DNA of 48,552 nt from Chelatococcus sambhunathii (GTDB taxonomy: Bacteria; Pseudomonadota; Alphaproteobacteria; Rhizobiales; Methylopilaceae), in assembly GCA_031316315.1 (NCBI GenBank), contig JADBEO010000032.1, forward strand, positions 1 to 48,552, given 5' to 3'. The notes under the pieces were generated by a model that was given only the letters and a program-made list of their open reading frames with translations, was not told where the DNA came from and searched no databases. The position numbers were made by a program, and so were the translations under genes. Shown here one piece after another: positions 8,917-17,360 of the stretch. Each line of letters opens with the position of its first letter. Within the stretch, counting starts at the first letter, position 1.

Positions 8917-9043
8917 TCTGCGTGCTTCGAGACGCCCGCCTGAAGGCGGGCTCCTCAGCATGAGGAGCGTTGGTGGCTCCTGGCAGACGCCGCATTCCTC
9001 ATGCCGAGGAGCCGTTCGAAGGACGGCGTCTCGAAGCACGCAG
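8917..9043. repeat. Long inverted repeat, CTTCGAGACG family, copy 1
   Basis: The left arm (about 8917-8966) and right arm (about 8996-9043) are imperfect reverse complements. Both contain GCGTGCTTCGAGACG, a short inner hairpin and CTCCTCAGCATGAGG-like ends. It lies between the convergent TPR and acvB genes. A second copy of the same family is at 42282-42413, also between convergent genes. It could act as a bidirectional terminator or be a small mobile repeat. Confidence 0.8.
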
Positions 9044-9083
9044 GGCGCCTGTGCAGCCCGTCCGTCGTCCGGCGTCGCGCCTC

Positions 9084-10466
9084 TCACGGCTTCGGCGCAG
9101 CGCCGATCCGCTTGGAATATTCGGCGTCGATCCGCTCGGCGAGCTTTTCGTAGTTCCCGTCGAAATGGTGCCCGCCCGGCAGCTCGACGCGGGCCTTCGG
9201 CGCGATCGCGTCTGACGCGCAGGCGGCGTCATTGTCCTTGTCGGCGATTTCGTCCTGCCCGTAGACGCACATCACCCTGTCCATCGGCAGTTGCGCGGCG
9301 GGCTTCAGCACGTCGTGCTCGCCCGAGCCGACGCCGAGCCAGCCCGAGACGCTGACTTCGAAATCCGCGGTCTTGGAAAGCCCGAGCAGCGCGATCAGCT
9401 TCACCTGGTCGCGCACTTGGCGCGAGGCGTGCTGCCAGGCGAAAGGGATGACGTCGGCGCCAAAGGAATAGCCGCCGAGCAGAACCCGGTCGATCTTCCA
9501 GTCCTTGCCGTAGCGCCCGACGATCGCCTCGAGGTCGGCGCCCATCTCCCGCGGGGTCTTCTCGTTCCAGAAGTAGCGCAGCGTGTCCACGCCGACGACG
9601 CCGTAGCCCTCCTGCTGGAAATAGCCGGCGATGGTCTTATCGAGGTCGCGCCAGCCGCCGTCGCCTGCATAGATCACGGCAAGGCCCTTCGGGCTCGGCG
9701 TGGTCGGGGCGTAGAGCACCAGCGGCAGGTTGTTGACGGCGTCCGACGAGCCGCCGCCGATGTCGAAGGCGGCCTCGCGCGCGGCGGCCGCCATGTCGGC
9801 GTCGGGCGCCTGTTCGTCGTAGTCGCCGGTCGGAAGATCCTTCACATAGGCCTTCACCCAGTCGGGAGCCGGCCCCCGGGTGAGGATGCGCCATTCGCCC
9901 TGCAGTGGCTGCGGCGTGTCGTTGCCGAGCACGAGGTCGGCGCCGTCGCGCGTCTCGGTCTTCGGCCCGTCGCACAGCGTCTTGGGCGCCGGGATGGGCA
10001 GGCGGCCGGTGAAGCCGATCGACACGGCGCCCGAGAACATGTTCGCGGGCGCCTGGGAGAGCATGCCGTAGGCCACGTCCGCGCCCTTTCCGACGCCGAT
10101 CAGCACGGGCAGGCGATAGGCCTTCATCCCGAGCTCCTTGCCGGCGAGGCGGGCGTATTCCTCGATGTCGCCGGAAAGGTAGGTGCAGGCGTCCTTCTCG
10201 CGCGCGATGCCCTCGAGATACTTCGGCAGGTCGATGCCGATCGCCATCGCGCCGCCCTTGACCAGCGCGTCGGCCTCGGCCTGGCGAGCCGGCGTCCAGC
10301 CGTCGAGGTCGGAGACGATCACGGCGATCGCGGTCGGCTCGCCGGCGGGGGCGATCACGGGAACGGCCGATAAGGTCTCGTTGCCGACGGTGGCGCGCCG
10401 GACGTCGTCTGCGGAAGCGGGAGCGGCCAGAAGAACGGCGACGAGCGCCCCGAAAAGCAATTTCAC
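9084..10466 (-). CDS. acvB: AcvB/VirJ-type periplasmic hydrolase
   Basis: A 460-residue exported protein (signal peptide residues 1-19, ending ASA) made of two VirJ-like alpha/beta-hydrolase halves. The second half has the nucleophile motif GGYSFGAD (Ser 334), an IYAGDGGWRDLD segment before it and a late His (PGGHHFDGNY). In the first half the equivalent motif reads GVGKGADV, with Lys where Ser is expected, so that half is probably not catalytic. In Agrobacterium, AcvB hydrolyses lysyl-phosphatidylglycerol in the periplasm, and acvB is cotranscribed with lpiA. The ATGA overlap with lpiA here fits that exactly. Confidence 0.9.
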   Translation of the reverse strand: MKLLFGALVAVLLAAPASADDVRRATVGNETLSAVPVIAPAGEPTAIAVIVSDLDGWTPARQAEADALVKGGAMAIGIDLPKYLEGIAREKDACTYLSGDIEEYARLAGKELGMKAYRLPVLIGVGKGADVAYGMLSQAPANMFSGAVSIGFTGRLPIPAPKTLCDGPKTETRDGADLVLGNDTPQPLQGEWRILTRGPAPDWVKAYVKDLPTGDYDEQAPDADMAAAAREAAFDIGGGSSDAVNNLPLVLYAPTTPSPKGLAVIYAGDGGWRDLDKTIAGYFQQEGYGVVGVDTLRYFWNEKTPREMGADLEAIVGRYGKDWKIDRVLLGGYSFGADVIPFAWQHASRQVRDQVKLIALLGLSKTADFEVSVSGWLGVGSGEHDVLKPAAQLPMDRVMCVYGQDEIADKDNDAACASDAIAPKARVELPGGHHFDGNYEKLAERIDAEYSKRIGAAPKP

Positions 10467-13165
10467 GCGACGGACTCCTCGGGAAGGAGCGGCGGCGCGT
10501 CGGTCGGGACAGGCACATGGCGCGTGGGCGCGTCGCCGATAAGTGTCGTGATGTCGATCAGGATCTGCGGCAGCACCCAGCCGCCCGGACAGGCGAGGTA
10601 GCGCGGCTCCCAGACCGGGTTGAACTTCGACTTGTAGGTCCTGAGACCCTCGAAATTGTAGAAGTTGTCGCCGTAGCGGAAGAGAAAGGCGCCGACCCGG
10701 TTCCAGGTGGGCCCGAGCGGGTGCTCGGTGAGGCCGGACAGCGGCGCCATGCCGAGGTTGAACCAGCGGTAGCCCTCCGCCTTGGCGCGCAGCATCAAAC
10801 GGACGAACAGCGCGTCCATCACGCCCTTGGGCGCGTCGGGGGCGTAGCGCATCAGGTCGACGGTCGACTCTTCCTTGTCAGCGCTGGTCCAGATGTTGGC
10901 GAAGCCGACGATCTTCCCCTGGTGCCGCACGACCACCATGTCGAAGTGGCGCAGATAGTCCTCGGACCAGAAGCCGAGCGAGAATCCCTTCTCGCCGCTC
11001 TTGCGGGTCTTCATCCAGCTGTCGGAGACGGCCTTAAGCTCAGGGTAGAGCGCGACCGCGTCCGGCGCTGGGACAACGGTGATCTCGAGGCCGTCCTTGG
11101 TCGCCTTGCGGTCGACATAGCGCCACTCGTAGCCGGCCTTGCCCTCGAGCGTGAACAGCGAGAGGTCGACGCGCGCTTCCTCGCCGAGCTTGAGAAGCGA
11201 CAGGCCGAGGTCGAGATAGGTCGGCAGGCGCTGGACGCTCGCCTGGTAGAACACCGGCCAGCCGCCATGCTGGTCGGCGAGCTCGTTGAAGGCCCAGAGC
11301 AGCTCGGAGGTGCGCTCGGGCGGACCGACCGGGTCGCCCATCGCGACCCAGCTGCGCCCCTGCACCTGATACATGATGAAGGCGTCGCCGGCGTCGGAGA
11401 ACAGAAACCGCTTGTCGCCGAGGAAGGCGAGGTTGGCGTCGGCGCGCGGCGAGGTCGCGACGATCGAGATCAGGCGGCTCGCAGGCTCCGGAGGCGTCGG
11501 CTTCGGCCGCCCGTGACGGTGCAGCAGCGCGTGCAGCCCGATGGCGAGCGCGGCGACGCCCGCGGCGAGGCTGGCGCGCAGGAAGCGGGGCGCGTCGCCG
11601 CGATAGGCGAAGTCCCACCAAAGCTCGTTGGAGTAGCCGACGTTGCGATACGCGAAGAAGCCGAGCCAGATCGAGCCGGCGAGCACGATCGCCACCGCCG
11701 CGAGCCATGCCGGCGCAAGATCCTGATCCCAGAGGGACGCCCGGCGGTAGAACGCACGGCGGTTGATCGTCAGAAGGGCGAGCACGACGGCGAGGACGAT
11801 CGCCTCCTCGAAGTCGAAGCCCTTGGCGAGCGAGAACAGCAGGCCCGCGAGCAGCAGCAGCTGCGCGACGCGATAGGCGCTGTCGAGCCGCCGCAGCAGC
11901 CCGCGCGCGACGACCAGCAGCACGACGCCGACGACGCTCGCCAGCAGGTGCGAGGCCTCGACGAACGGCAGCGGCACCAGCTTCCTGAGGATGTGCAGGC
12001 GATCGGTCTCGGCCGGCAGCGCGCCCGAGACCAGCAGCACGATGCCGCCGAGGAACACGGCCGCCGCGAGCACGATCGGCGCGACCGGCCGCATGACCGC
12101 GGCGAGCAGCGCGCCGGCTCGGGCGAGATAGCCCTTGCGGCGCGTCAGCTCCGAGCCGCCGAGCAAAGCAAGCGCCAGCGTGAACGGGATCAGGTAGTAG
12201 ACGACGCGCCAGAGCAGCAGGCTGGCGAGCACGGTGTCGGCCGGAAGGTTCGGCAGAGCGAGCAGGACTGTCGCCTCGATCACGCCCGCGCCGCCCGGCG
12301 CGTGGCTCAACATGCCGAGCGTCATCGCCACGACGAACAGGGCGGCGAAGGTCGGGAATTCGATGACGGCCGACGGCGGCAGCAGGATCCAGAGCGCGAA
12401 GGACGCGCCGAGGATGTCGACGAGGCCGATCAGGATCTGCGCGCCGGTCGACTTCGCGCCCGGCAGCGCGAGGCGGTAGCCCTCGACCGTCACGGCGCGC
12501 TCGCGCCGGCCGACCCAGATCACGTAGCCGACGATCGCGGCGAGCACCGCGAAGCCGAGGGCCATGTTGATCATGGGGCTGAGGCCGTCGAGCCGCGCGA
12601 CGTCGGGCGCCTCGGTGACGAGGCCGAGCGCGAGCGTGAAGAAGATGCCGAGCCACAGCGTCACCGCCGAGATCGCCGTGATCGCCGCGACCTCCGCCGC
12701 TCCGAGCCCGGCGCCGGCGTAGATCCGGTAGCGCACGGCCCCCGCGACCAGAAGCTGGAAGCCGATCGTGTAGGACAGCGCGTAGCCGGTGAAGGAGGCG
12801 AGCGCCGCGACCGGATAGCCGACGTCGCGTCGCTTGATGTGGATGATCCCGAACCAGTCGTAGCCCGTCAGCGCCACGTAGCTCGCCGCGGTCGCGGCGA
12901 GCGCGATCCCGAGCCTGCTCCAGGGCGTCGCGGAGATCGCCGCCTTGACGTCGTCGAGCTTCACCTCCTCCAGGAGGTTGTGCAGCACGTAAAGGACGAT
13001 CGAGAACAGGATGATCGAAGCGAGCGCGCCGACGGTCCGCCACGGCACTGTCGCGGCCCAGGCGCGCAGCCGCGGGAAATGCAGCGGCGACGGACCCTGA
13101 CCGCCCTCGGCGGCGTCGATCGCCCGCGCCTCGGGCTGTTCGGCGTCTGTCGTCTGCTCGGACAT
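10463..13165 (-). CDS. lpiA: Bifunctional phosphatidylglycerol lysyltransferase/flippase (MprF/LpiA)
   Basis: A 900-residue membrane protein. The N-terminal two-thirds (residues ~40-560) contain many hydrophobic helices of the MprF flippase type. The C-terminal ~320 residues form the cytosolic DUF2156 aminoacyltransferase domain (FLGDKRFLFSDAGDAFIMYQVQGRSWVAMGDPVG at its start, RWFNLGMAPLSGL near the end). It transfers lysine from Lys-tRNA to phosphatidylglycerol and flips the product, lowering surface negative charge; in rhizobia and agrobacteria LpiA is linked to acid stress. It overlaps acvB by 4 bases, so synthesis and hydrolysis of the lipid are coupled. The 145 bases upstream are shared with the divergent prenyltransferase gene. 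Confidence 0.92.
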   Translation of the reverse strand: MSEQTTDAEQPEARAIDAAEGGQGPSPLHFPRLRAWAATVPWRTVGALASIILFSIVLYVLHNLLEEVKLDDVKAAISATPWSRLGIALAATAASYVALTGYDWFGIIHIKRRDVGYPVAALASFTGYALSYTIGFQLLVAGAVRYRIYAGAGLGAAEVAAITAISAVTLWLGIFFTLALGLVTEAPDVARLDGLSPMINMALGFAVLAAIVGYVIWVGRRERAVTVEGYRLALPGAKSTGAQILIGLVDILGASFALWILLPPSAVIEFPTFAALFVVAMTLGMLSHAPGGAGVIEATVLLALPNLPADTVLASLLLWRVVYYLIPFTLALALLGGSELTRRKGYLARAGALLAAVMRPVAPIVLAAAVFLGGIVLLVSGALPAETDRLHILRKLVPLPFVEASHLLASVVGVVLLVVARGLLRRLDSAYRVAQLLLLAGLLFSLAKGFDFEEAIVLAVVLALLTINRRAFYRRASLWDQDLAPAWLAAVAIVLAGSIWLGFFAYRNVGYSNELWWDFAYRGDAPRFLRASLAAGVAALAIGLHALLHRHGRPKPTPPEPASRLISIVATSPRADANLAFLGDKRFLFSDAGDAFIMYQVQGRSWVAMGDPVGPPERTSELLWAFNELADQHGGWPVFYQASVQRLPTYLDLGLSLLKLGEEARVDLSLFTLEGKAGYEWRYVDRKATKDGLEITVVPAPDAVALYPELKAVSDSWMKTRKSGEKGFSLGFWSEDYLRHFDMVVVRHQGKIVGFANIWTSADKEESTVDLMRYAPDAPKGVMDALFVRLMLRAKAEGYRWFNLGMAPLSGLTEHPLGPTWNRVGAFLFRYGDNFYNFEGLRTYKSKFNPVWEPRYLACPGGWVLPQILIDITTLIGDAPTRHVPVPTDAPPLLPEESVA

Positions 13166-13361
13166 TGAAATGGTGAAAGGGGCTCTGGACGGTGTGGCCG
13201 GCGAAACGTCGCGTCCCGCCGTCCGGCGCGGGACTTCAATCGCGAGAACGCGGCGGACATAGGGCGCTTCTTAACCGGAACGCTGTATGACAGCGTGACG
13301 CCGCAAATCAATGGAGCGGCGAAACGACGCCGTGCGGCGCGTCGACTTTTCGGAGAAGCGT

Positions 13362-14501
13362 GTGACCGCAGCGACCGAACGGATGAGGCTCGACGCCGAA
13401 GCCGGCCCGGCCGAGCCGGCGCGCGCCGCCCGTCTCGACGAGACCGCGCTCGCCTTCCTGCGCCGCAATCCGGCGGAGGCGCCGGTCCTGCTGCTCTGGG
13501 CTCTTCGGGGGCGTACGGAGCTCGCGCGCCGGCTCCGCGACCGCGTCCCCGCCGGCTCGGTGACGCCGGCCTCCACCGTCGAGCCGACCAGCGGCGCGTC
13601 CCGCTGGCGGCTGATCGCCAAGGCCGCCCGGCTCCACCAGTGGAGCAAGAACGCGCTGGTCGCGGTGCCCCTCGTGCTCGGCGGCCGCGCCTCCGATCTC
13701 GACGGCTGGATCGCCGTCATCGCAGGCATGCTGCTGCTCGGCCTGCTCGCCTCTTCCACCTACGTGCTGAACGACCTCTGGGACCTCGAGGACGACCGCA
13801 AGCACTGGACCAAGCGCAACCGTCCCTTCGCCAGCGGCCGGCTGCCGATCGGCGCCGGCCTTGTCGCGGCCCTGGTCGGGATCGTCCTGGCGCTCGCCGG
13901 GGCGCTCGCGCTGGGACTGTCCGTGTTCGCCGGCTTCCTCGCCTATCTCGCGATCACCCTCGCCTACTCGTTCCGCGTAAAGCGGATCATGGTGCTCGAC
14001 GCCTTCGCGCTGGCGAGCCTGTTCACCATGCGCCTCGTGATCGGCATCGCCATCGCGCAGGTCCCGGGATCGCCCTGGCTGCTGGTGTTCTCGATGTTCC
14101 TGTTCGCTTCGCTGTCGCTCGCCAAGCGCCACACCGAGATCCTGCGCGTGGTCGAGAGCGGCAGGGACCGCGCCGCCGGCCGCGGCTATCTCGCCTCGGA
14201 CGGTCCGGTGCTGATCGCGCTCGGCGTCGCGAGCGGCGTCTCGGCCGTGCTGGTCATGGTGCTCTACCTGATCGAGGAGGCGTTCCGCGCCGGCTACTAT
14301 GCGACCCCCGCGATGCTCTGGGTGTTCCCTTGCGCGCTGTTCGTGTTCATCGGCCGGATCTGGATCTATTCCGGTCGTGGCGAACTCAACGACGACCCGG
14401 TGGTGTTCGCGATCAAGGACAAAGCGAGCCTCTGCCTCGGCGCGGCGATGGCCGCCGCCTTCGTCGTCGCCGTGTGGCCGGCGCGCTTCCTGCCGTGGTG
14501 A
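13362..14501 (+). CDS. UbiA-family prenyltransferase (decaprenyl-phosphate phosphoribosyltransferase-like)
   Basis: A polytopic membrane enzyme of about 379 residues. The first aspartate motif is NDLWDLEDDRKHWTKRNRPF and the second region contains LAYSFRVKRIMVLDAFALA, the pattern of UbiA enzymes related to DPPR synthase, which act on polyprenyl phosphates. The first ~70 residues, before the membrane part, resemble the N-terminal helices of the HAD domain fused to many family members (LRRNPAEAPVLLLWALRGR), but the HAD catalytic motifs are absent. I chose GTG 13362 because a GGAG lies 6 bases upstream; ATG 13311 and ATG 13383 are alternatives. It is followed by gtrA after 7 bases, suggesting polyprenyl-linked glycan synthesis. 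Confidence 0.8.
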   Translation: MTAATERMRLDAEAGPAEPARAARLDETALAFLRRNPAEAPVLLLWALRGRTELARRLRDRVPAGSVTPASTVEPTSGASRWRLIAKAARLHQWSKNALVAVPLVLGGRASDLDGWIAVIAGMLLLGLLASSTYVLNDLWDLEDDRKHWTKRNRPFASGRLPIGAGLVAALVGIVLALAGALALGLSVFAGFLAYLAITLAYSFRVKRIMVLDAFALASLFTMRLVIGIAIAQVPGSPWLLVFSMFLFASLSLAKRHTEILRVVESGRDRAAGRGYLASDGPVLIALGVASGVSAVLVMVLYLIEEAFRAGYYATPAMLWVFPCALFVFIGRIWIYSGRGELNDDPVVFAIKDKASLCLGAAMAAAFVVAVWPARFLPW

Positions 14502-14508
14502 CCGCCCG

Positions 14509-14961
14509 ATGCCGTTCGACGCCGTCGCCCTCCTCCCCGCCCCGCTGCGCGCGCGCATGACGCCGGCGGAGCTGAAGCGCATCGGCCGCTTCCTGCTCGC
14601 AGGCGGCTTCGCGGCGCTGGTCAACTGGGGCGCGCGCTTTCCACTGAACATGATCATGCCGTTCGGCGCGGCGGTGATCTGCGCCTATGGCGTCGGCATG
14701 GTCGTCGGCTTCTTCCTCTATCGCTTCTTCGTATTCCAGGCGCATGAGGGCGACGCGCGCGACCAGCTCTGGAAGTTCGTGGTCGTGAATCTGATCGGCG
14801 CGGCCGAGGTCTGGCTGCTGGCCCTGTTCTTCGCGCGCTGGCTCGCCCCGGCGATCGGCTGGACGCTTTGGGTCGAGCCGATCAGTCACGCCGCCGCGAT
14901 CGGTATCGGCGCCGCGACGAGCTATGTCGGCCATCGGCTGCTGACGTTTCGGGGGCTCTGA
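14509..14961 (+). CDS. GtrA-family membrane protein
   Basis: A 150-residue protein with four hydrophobic segments and GtrA signatures: FLLAGGFAALVNW near residue 27, FFLYRFFVFQ near 70, and the C-terminal TSYVGHRLLTFRG. GtrA proteins are thought to move polyprenyl-phosphate-linked sugars across the inner membrane. It starts 7 bases after the prenyltransferase stop, so the two are probably one operon acting on the same lipid carrier. A candidate promoter for the next gene follows directly. Confidence 0.88.
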   Translation: MPFDAVALLPAPLRARMTPAELKRIGRFLLAGGFAALVNWGARFPLNMIMPFGAAVICAYGVGMVVGFFLYRFFVFQAHEGDARDQLWKFVVVNLIGAAEVWLLALFFARWLAPAIGWTLWVEPISHAAAIGIGAATSYVGHRLLTFRGL

Positions 14962-14974
14962 CGCGGGACTTCGC

Positions 14975-15002
14975 TTGAACGTCGTCTTGGTGGGTCTAGG
15001 AT
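14975..15002 (+). promoter_or_regulatory. Candidate sigma-70-type promoter for the first RTX gene
   Basis: TTGAAC (14975-14980), a 16-base spacer and TAGGAT (14997-15002) lie 31 bases before the RTX start codon, in the short gap after gtrA. The match is good for a GC-rich genome but there is no further support. Confidence 0.4.
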
Positions 15003-15032
15003 GTCGCGATCGGCAACCGGGGCGCGACGGCT

Positions 15033-15842
15033 ATGGCGACAATCGAGGCATCCAACAAGCTCGGCTTCAGTCTGGGCTACGTCAACTTCAACGACCTGAC
15101 CCAGGGCGAAGACTACACCGCTACCTCGAACCTGTTTCGCGTTTCCTATGGCGGCGGCGAGTATGACGAGTTCCACGGCAACGGCTTCAAGTATGACGCC
15201 AGCGGCTACCCGGTCGCCGGGACCGTCAAATCCTACACCTATTCGAGCGGCGACGGCGTCGTCATCGAGCTCTCGGACCTGAACGTCAAAGCGGTAGACA
15301 TCGCCGCGGCCGCCCGCACGGTCTCGACCTCGGACGACATCGCCCTGATCAACCGCGAGCTCGACAAGGGCGACGACCACTTCATCGGCGCCGCCAAGGG
15401 CGACGACTTCGCGAGCCTCGGCGGGTCGGACTACCTCGAGGGGCGCGGCGGCAAGGACGATCTCGACGGCGGCGCCGGCAAGGACGTCCTGTCGGGCGGC
15501 GATGGGAACGACACGCTGACCGGCGGGCTAGGCGACGACCGGTTCCGCTTCGACGCCGATCTCGGCAAGAACAACGTCGACGTCATCACCGACTTCCAGA
15601 TCAAGGGCGACACGCTGGCCCTCGACCATAACGTCTTCCGCGGCCTCGGAACCGGCGGGCTCGACAAGGACGCCTTCTTCGTCGGCGACGAGGCGCACGA
15701 CCGGTCCGACCGGATCATCTACAACGACAAGTCCGGCAAGCTGTTCTACGACCCCGACGGCAGCGGAAAGCAGGATGCGATCGCTTTCGCCAAGCTCGAC
15801 GCCGGGCTTGACCTCAGCGCCAAGGACTTCGACCTGTTCTGA
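15033..15842 (+). CDS. RTX calcium-binding protein, short
   Basis: A 269-residue protein with three parts. There is an N-terminal ~105-residue domain without a known name (FKYDASGYPVAGTVKSYTY inside it). It is followed by about six GGxGxDxLx nonapeptides (residues ~112-172) that bind calcium as a parallel beta-roll. The C-terminal ~95 residues are of the serralysin C-terminal type (ITDFQIKGDTLAL, IIYNDKSGKLFYDPDG). The last residues, KDFDLF, an acidic residue followed by hydrophobics, fit a type I secretion signal. There is no N-terminal signal peptide and no type I exporter gene in the window. The N-terminal domain is shared with the RTX protein at 17361. No enzymatic domain is visible. Confidence 0.85.
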   Translation: MATIEASNKLGFSLGYVNFNDLTQGEDYTATSNLFRVSYGGGEYDEFHGNGFKYDASGYPVAGTVKSYTYSSGDGVVIELSDLNVKAVDIAAAARTVSTSDDIALINRELDKGDDHFIGAAKGDDFASLGGSDYLEGRGGKDDLDGGAGKDVLSGGDGNDTLTGGLGDDRFRFDADLGKNNVDVITDFQIKGDTLALDHNVFRGLGTGGLDKDAFFVGDEAHDRSDRIIYNDKSGKLFYDPDGSGKQDAIAFAKLDAGLDLSAKDFDLF

Positions 15843-15854
15843 GCTCGGCGGCGG

Positions 15855-17129
15855 TCAGATGGCGCCCTTGGTGATCCCGGTGATCACGAAGGCGGCGACG
15901 TTGAGGCCGAGCGCGTAGACCGCGAGCAGCTTGAACAGCCGCAGCCGCTCGTCCACGCGCTCGGAGGCGCCCGCGAGCGCCGGCAGCAGCAGCACGTAGA
16001 GCGCCGGCAGCCAGTCCAGCACGTAGCGCTGCACGTTGTGCTGGATGAAGCCGTTGGAGTGGTAGAATAGCGTGATACCGGCCGCGGCGACGATGGCGAA
16101 CAGGCCGGTCAGCAGCTTCGCGTCGGGGCGCGCGTAGAAGGCGAACAGCACGAACGGGCTCGCCGCGAGCAGCGACGTCCCCATCGGGTCCATCTTGACC
16201 AGCTCGGTCATGTAGCGGCCGCCGAACTCGGCATGGAATCCCTGCACGAACAGGTAGAGCACGTTCGAGAGCAGGTACTCCTTCGAGAACAGGCCGAGAT
16301 CCTCGATCCGCCACGTGATGAAGGATCGCTCTTCGCCGTCGGGATAGGCGGCGATATAGGCGTAGCCGGTCTCGAGCGGCGAGCCGAAACGCGCGTAGTT
16401 GTAAGCGAGGTAGACGACGAGCGCGGCTGCGAGCGGAAGGCCGAGCCGCAAGGCGTCGACGATCGTCGCCCTGTCGAAGGAGATGAGCCTCGCCTCCTTC
16501 GGCCGCGACAGAGCGAACAGGAACGGGGCAAGGAAGAGCGTCATCTGCCGGGTGAGGAAGGCGAGCCCGATCATCGCCCCAGCCAGCCATAGCCGCCGGT
16601 CCATCGCGGCCAGCACGGCGAGGCTTGCGACCAGCAGCCCGAAAGACTGGGCGAAGAACCAGACGTTGTCGCCGCGCAGGCCGACATAGAAGGCTGGCGT
16701 GCCGAACACGAAGGCGAGCGTCGTCCAGATCCGCGCCTCCCGTGCGAGGCCGAGCCGAGCCGCGATCTCGAACCAGATCCAGGCCACGCCCGCGAGCATG
16801 AAGCCGGACAGAACGAGGAAGCCGGTGGCGTTCGGGCCGAAGACCGCGACCAGCGGCATGGCGACCAGCGCCGGCGCCGGGGGGAAGATCACGTAGATTT
16901 TTCCGGCGTAGCGCGCGCAGTCAATGTCGAAGCAGGTCGGGCTGTCGAAACGGCCGTGGAGGAAGGCGTCGGCCAGCAGCGCGTAGCTGTTCGTCCCGCC
17001 GACCTCGCCCCAGGCGCGCAGCGCGAAACCCGCGAGCAGCGCGGCGACCAGCGCCAGGCCCGCCGCGGCGAGGAAGGACCACCGGCCCGGCCCGCTTGGA
17101 GCCTCGGCGGAAACCTGATCGACGATCAT
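15855..17129 (-). CDS. GT-C-type membrane glycosyltransferase (ArnT/PMT-like)
   Basis: A protein of about 424 residues with roughly ten hydrophobic helices. The first large periplasmic loop after helix 1 contains FDIDCARYAGKIYVIFPPAPAL, with the D-x-D pattern of GT-C enzymes that use polyprenyl-phosphate sugars. A further loop (residues ~230-290, YAYIAAYPDGEERSFITW) is followed by more helices. It would sit in the inner membrane and glycosylate a periplasmic acceptor; the acceptor is unknown. It lies between the two RTX genes on the opposite strand, near the UbiA/GtrA pair. ATG 17129 is preceded by GGGCAGGG; the frame also offers ATG 17165. Confidence 0.75.
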   Translation of the reverse strand: MIVDQVSAEAPSGPGRWSFLAAAGLALVAALLAGFALRAWGEVGGTNSYALLADAFLHGRFDSPTCFDIDCARYAGKIYVIFPPAPALVAMPLVAVFGPNATGFLVLSGFMLAGVAWIWFEIAARLGLAREARIWTTLAFVFGTPAFYVGLRGDNVWFFAQSFGLLVASLAVLAAMDRRLWLAGAMIGLAFLTRQMTLFLAPFLFALSRPKEARLISFDRATIVDALRLGLPLAAALVVYLAYNYARFGSPLETGYAYIAAYPDGEERSFITWRIEDLGLFSKEYLLSNVLYLFVQGFHAEFGGRYMTELVKMDPMGTSLLAASPFVLFAFYARPDAKLLTGLFAIVAAAGITLFYHSNGFIQHNVQRYVLDWLPALYVLLLPALAGASERVDERLRLFKLLAVYALGLNVAAFVITGITKGAI

Positions 17130-17360
17130 GCCCTGCCCCGCGCGTCGCGCCCATGTCTGGCGCATCGCAGGGAACTTGCGCGACGCACGTTAATTAATCG
17201 AGACGGCGCGCCGCATCGGCCGCCGACGTAACGGAAGGATGCCCCGGAGACGGTTTCTGCCGCATTCCGGCCACCATGCGGTCGGGAAGGGGTAGCAGCT
17301 TCCGGTCGTAAGGGGACGGACACGCGCACTGGGGCGCCTCAAGCATCGGGACGGACCGCC

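Noticed and set aside
10517-13168. 883-residue open frame antisense to lpiA
   Set aside because: Composition is Arg/Glu/Asp/Gly repetitive with no domain, as expected for the antisense of a GC-rich coding region; lpiA on the other strand has complete family motifs.
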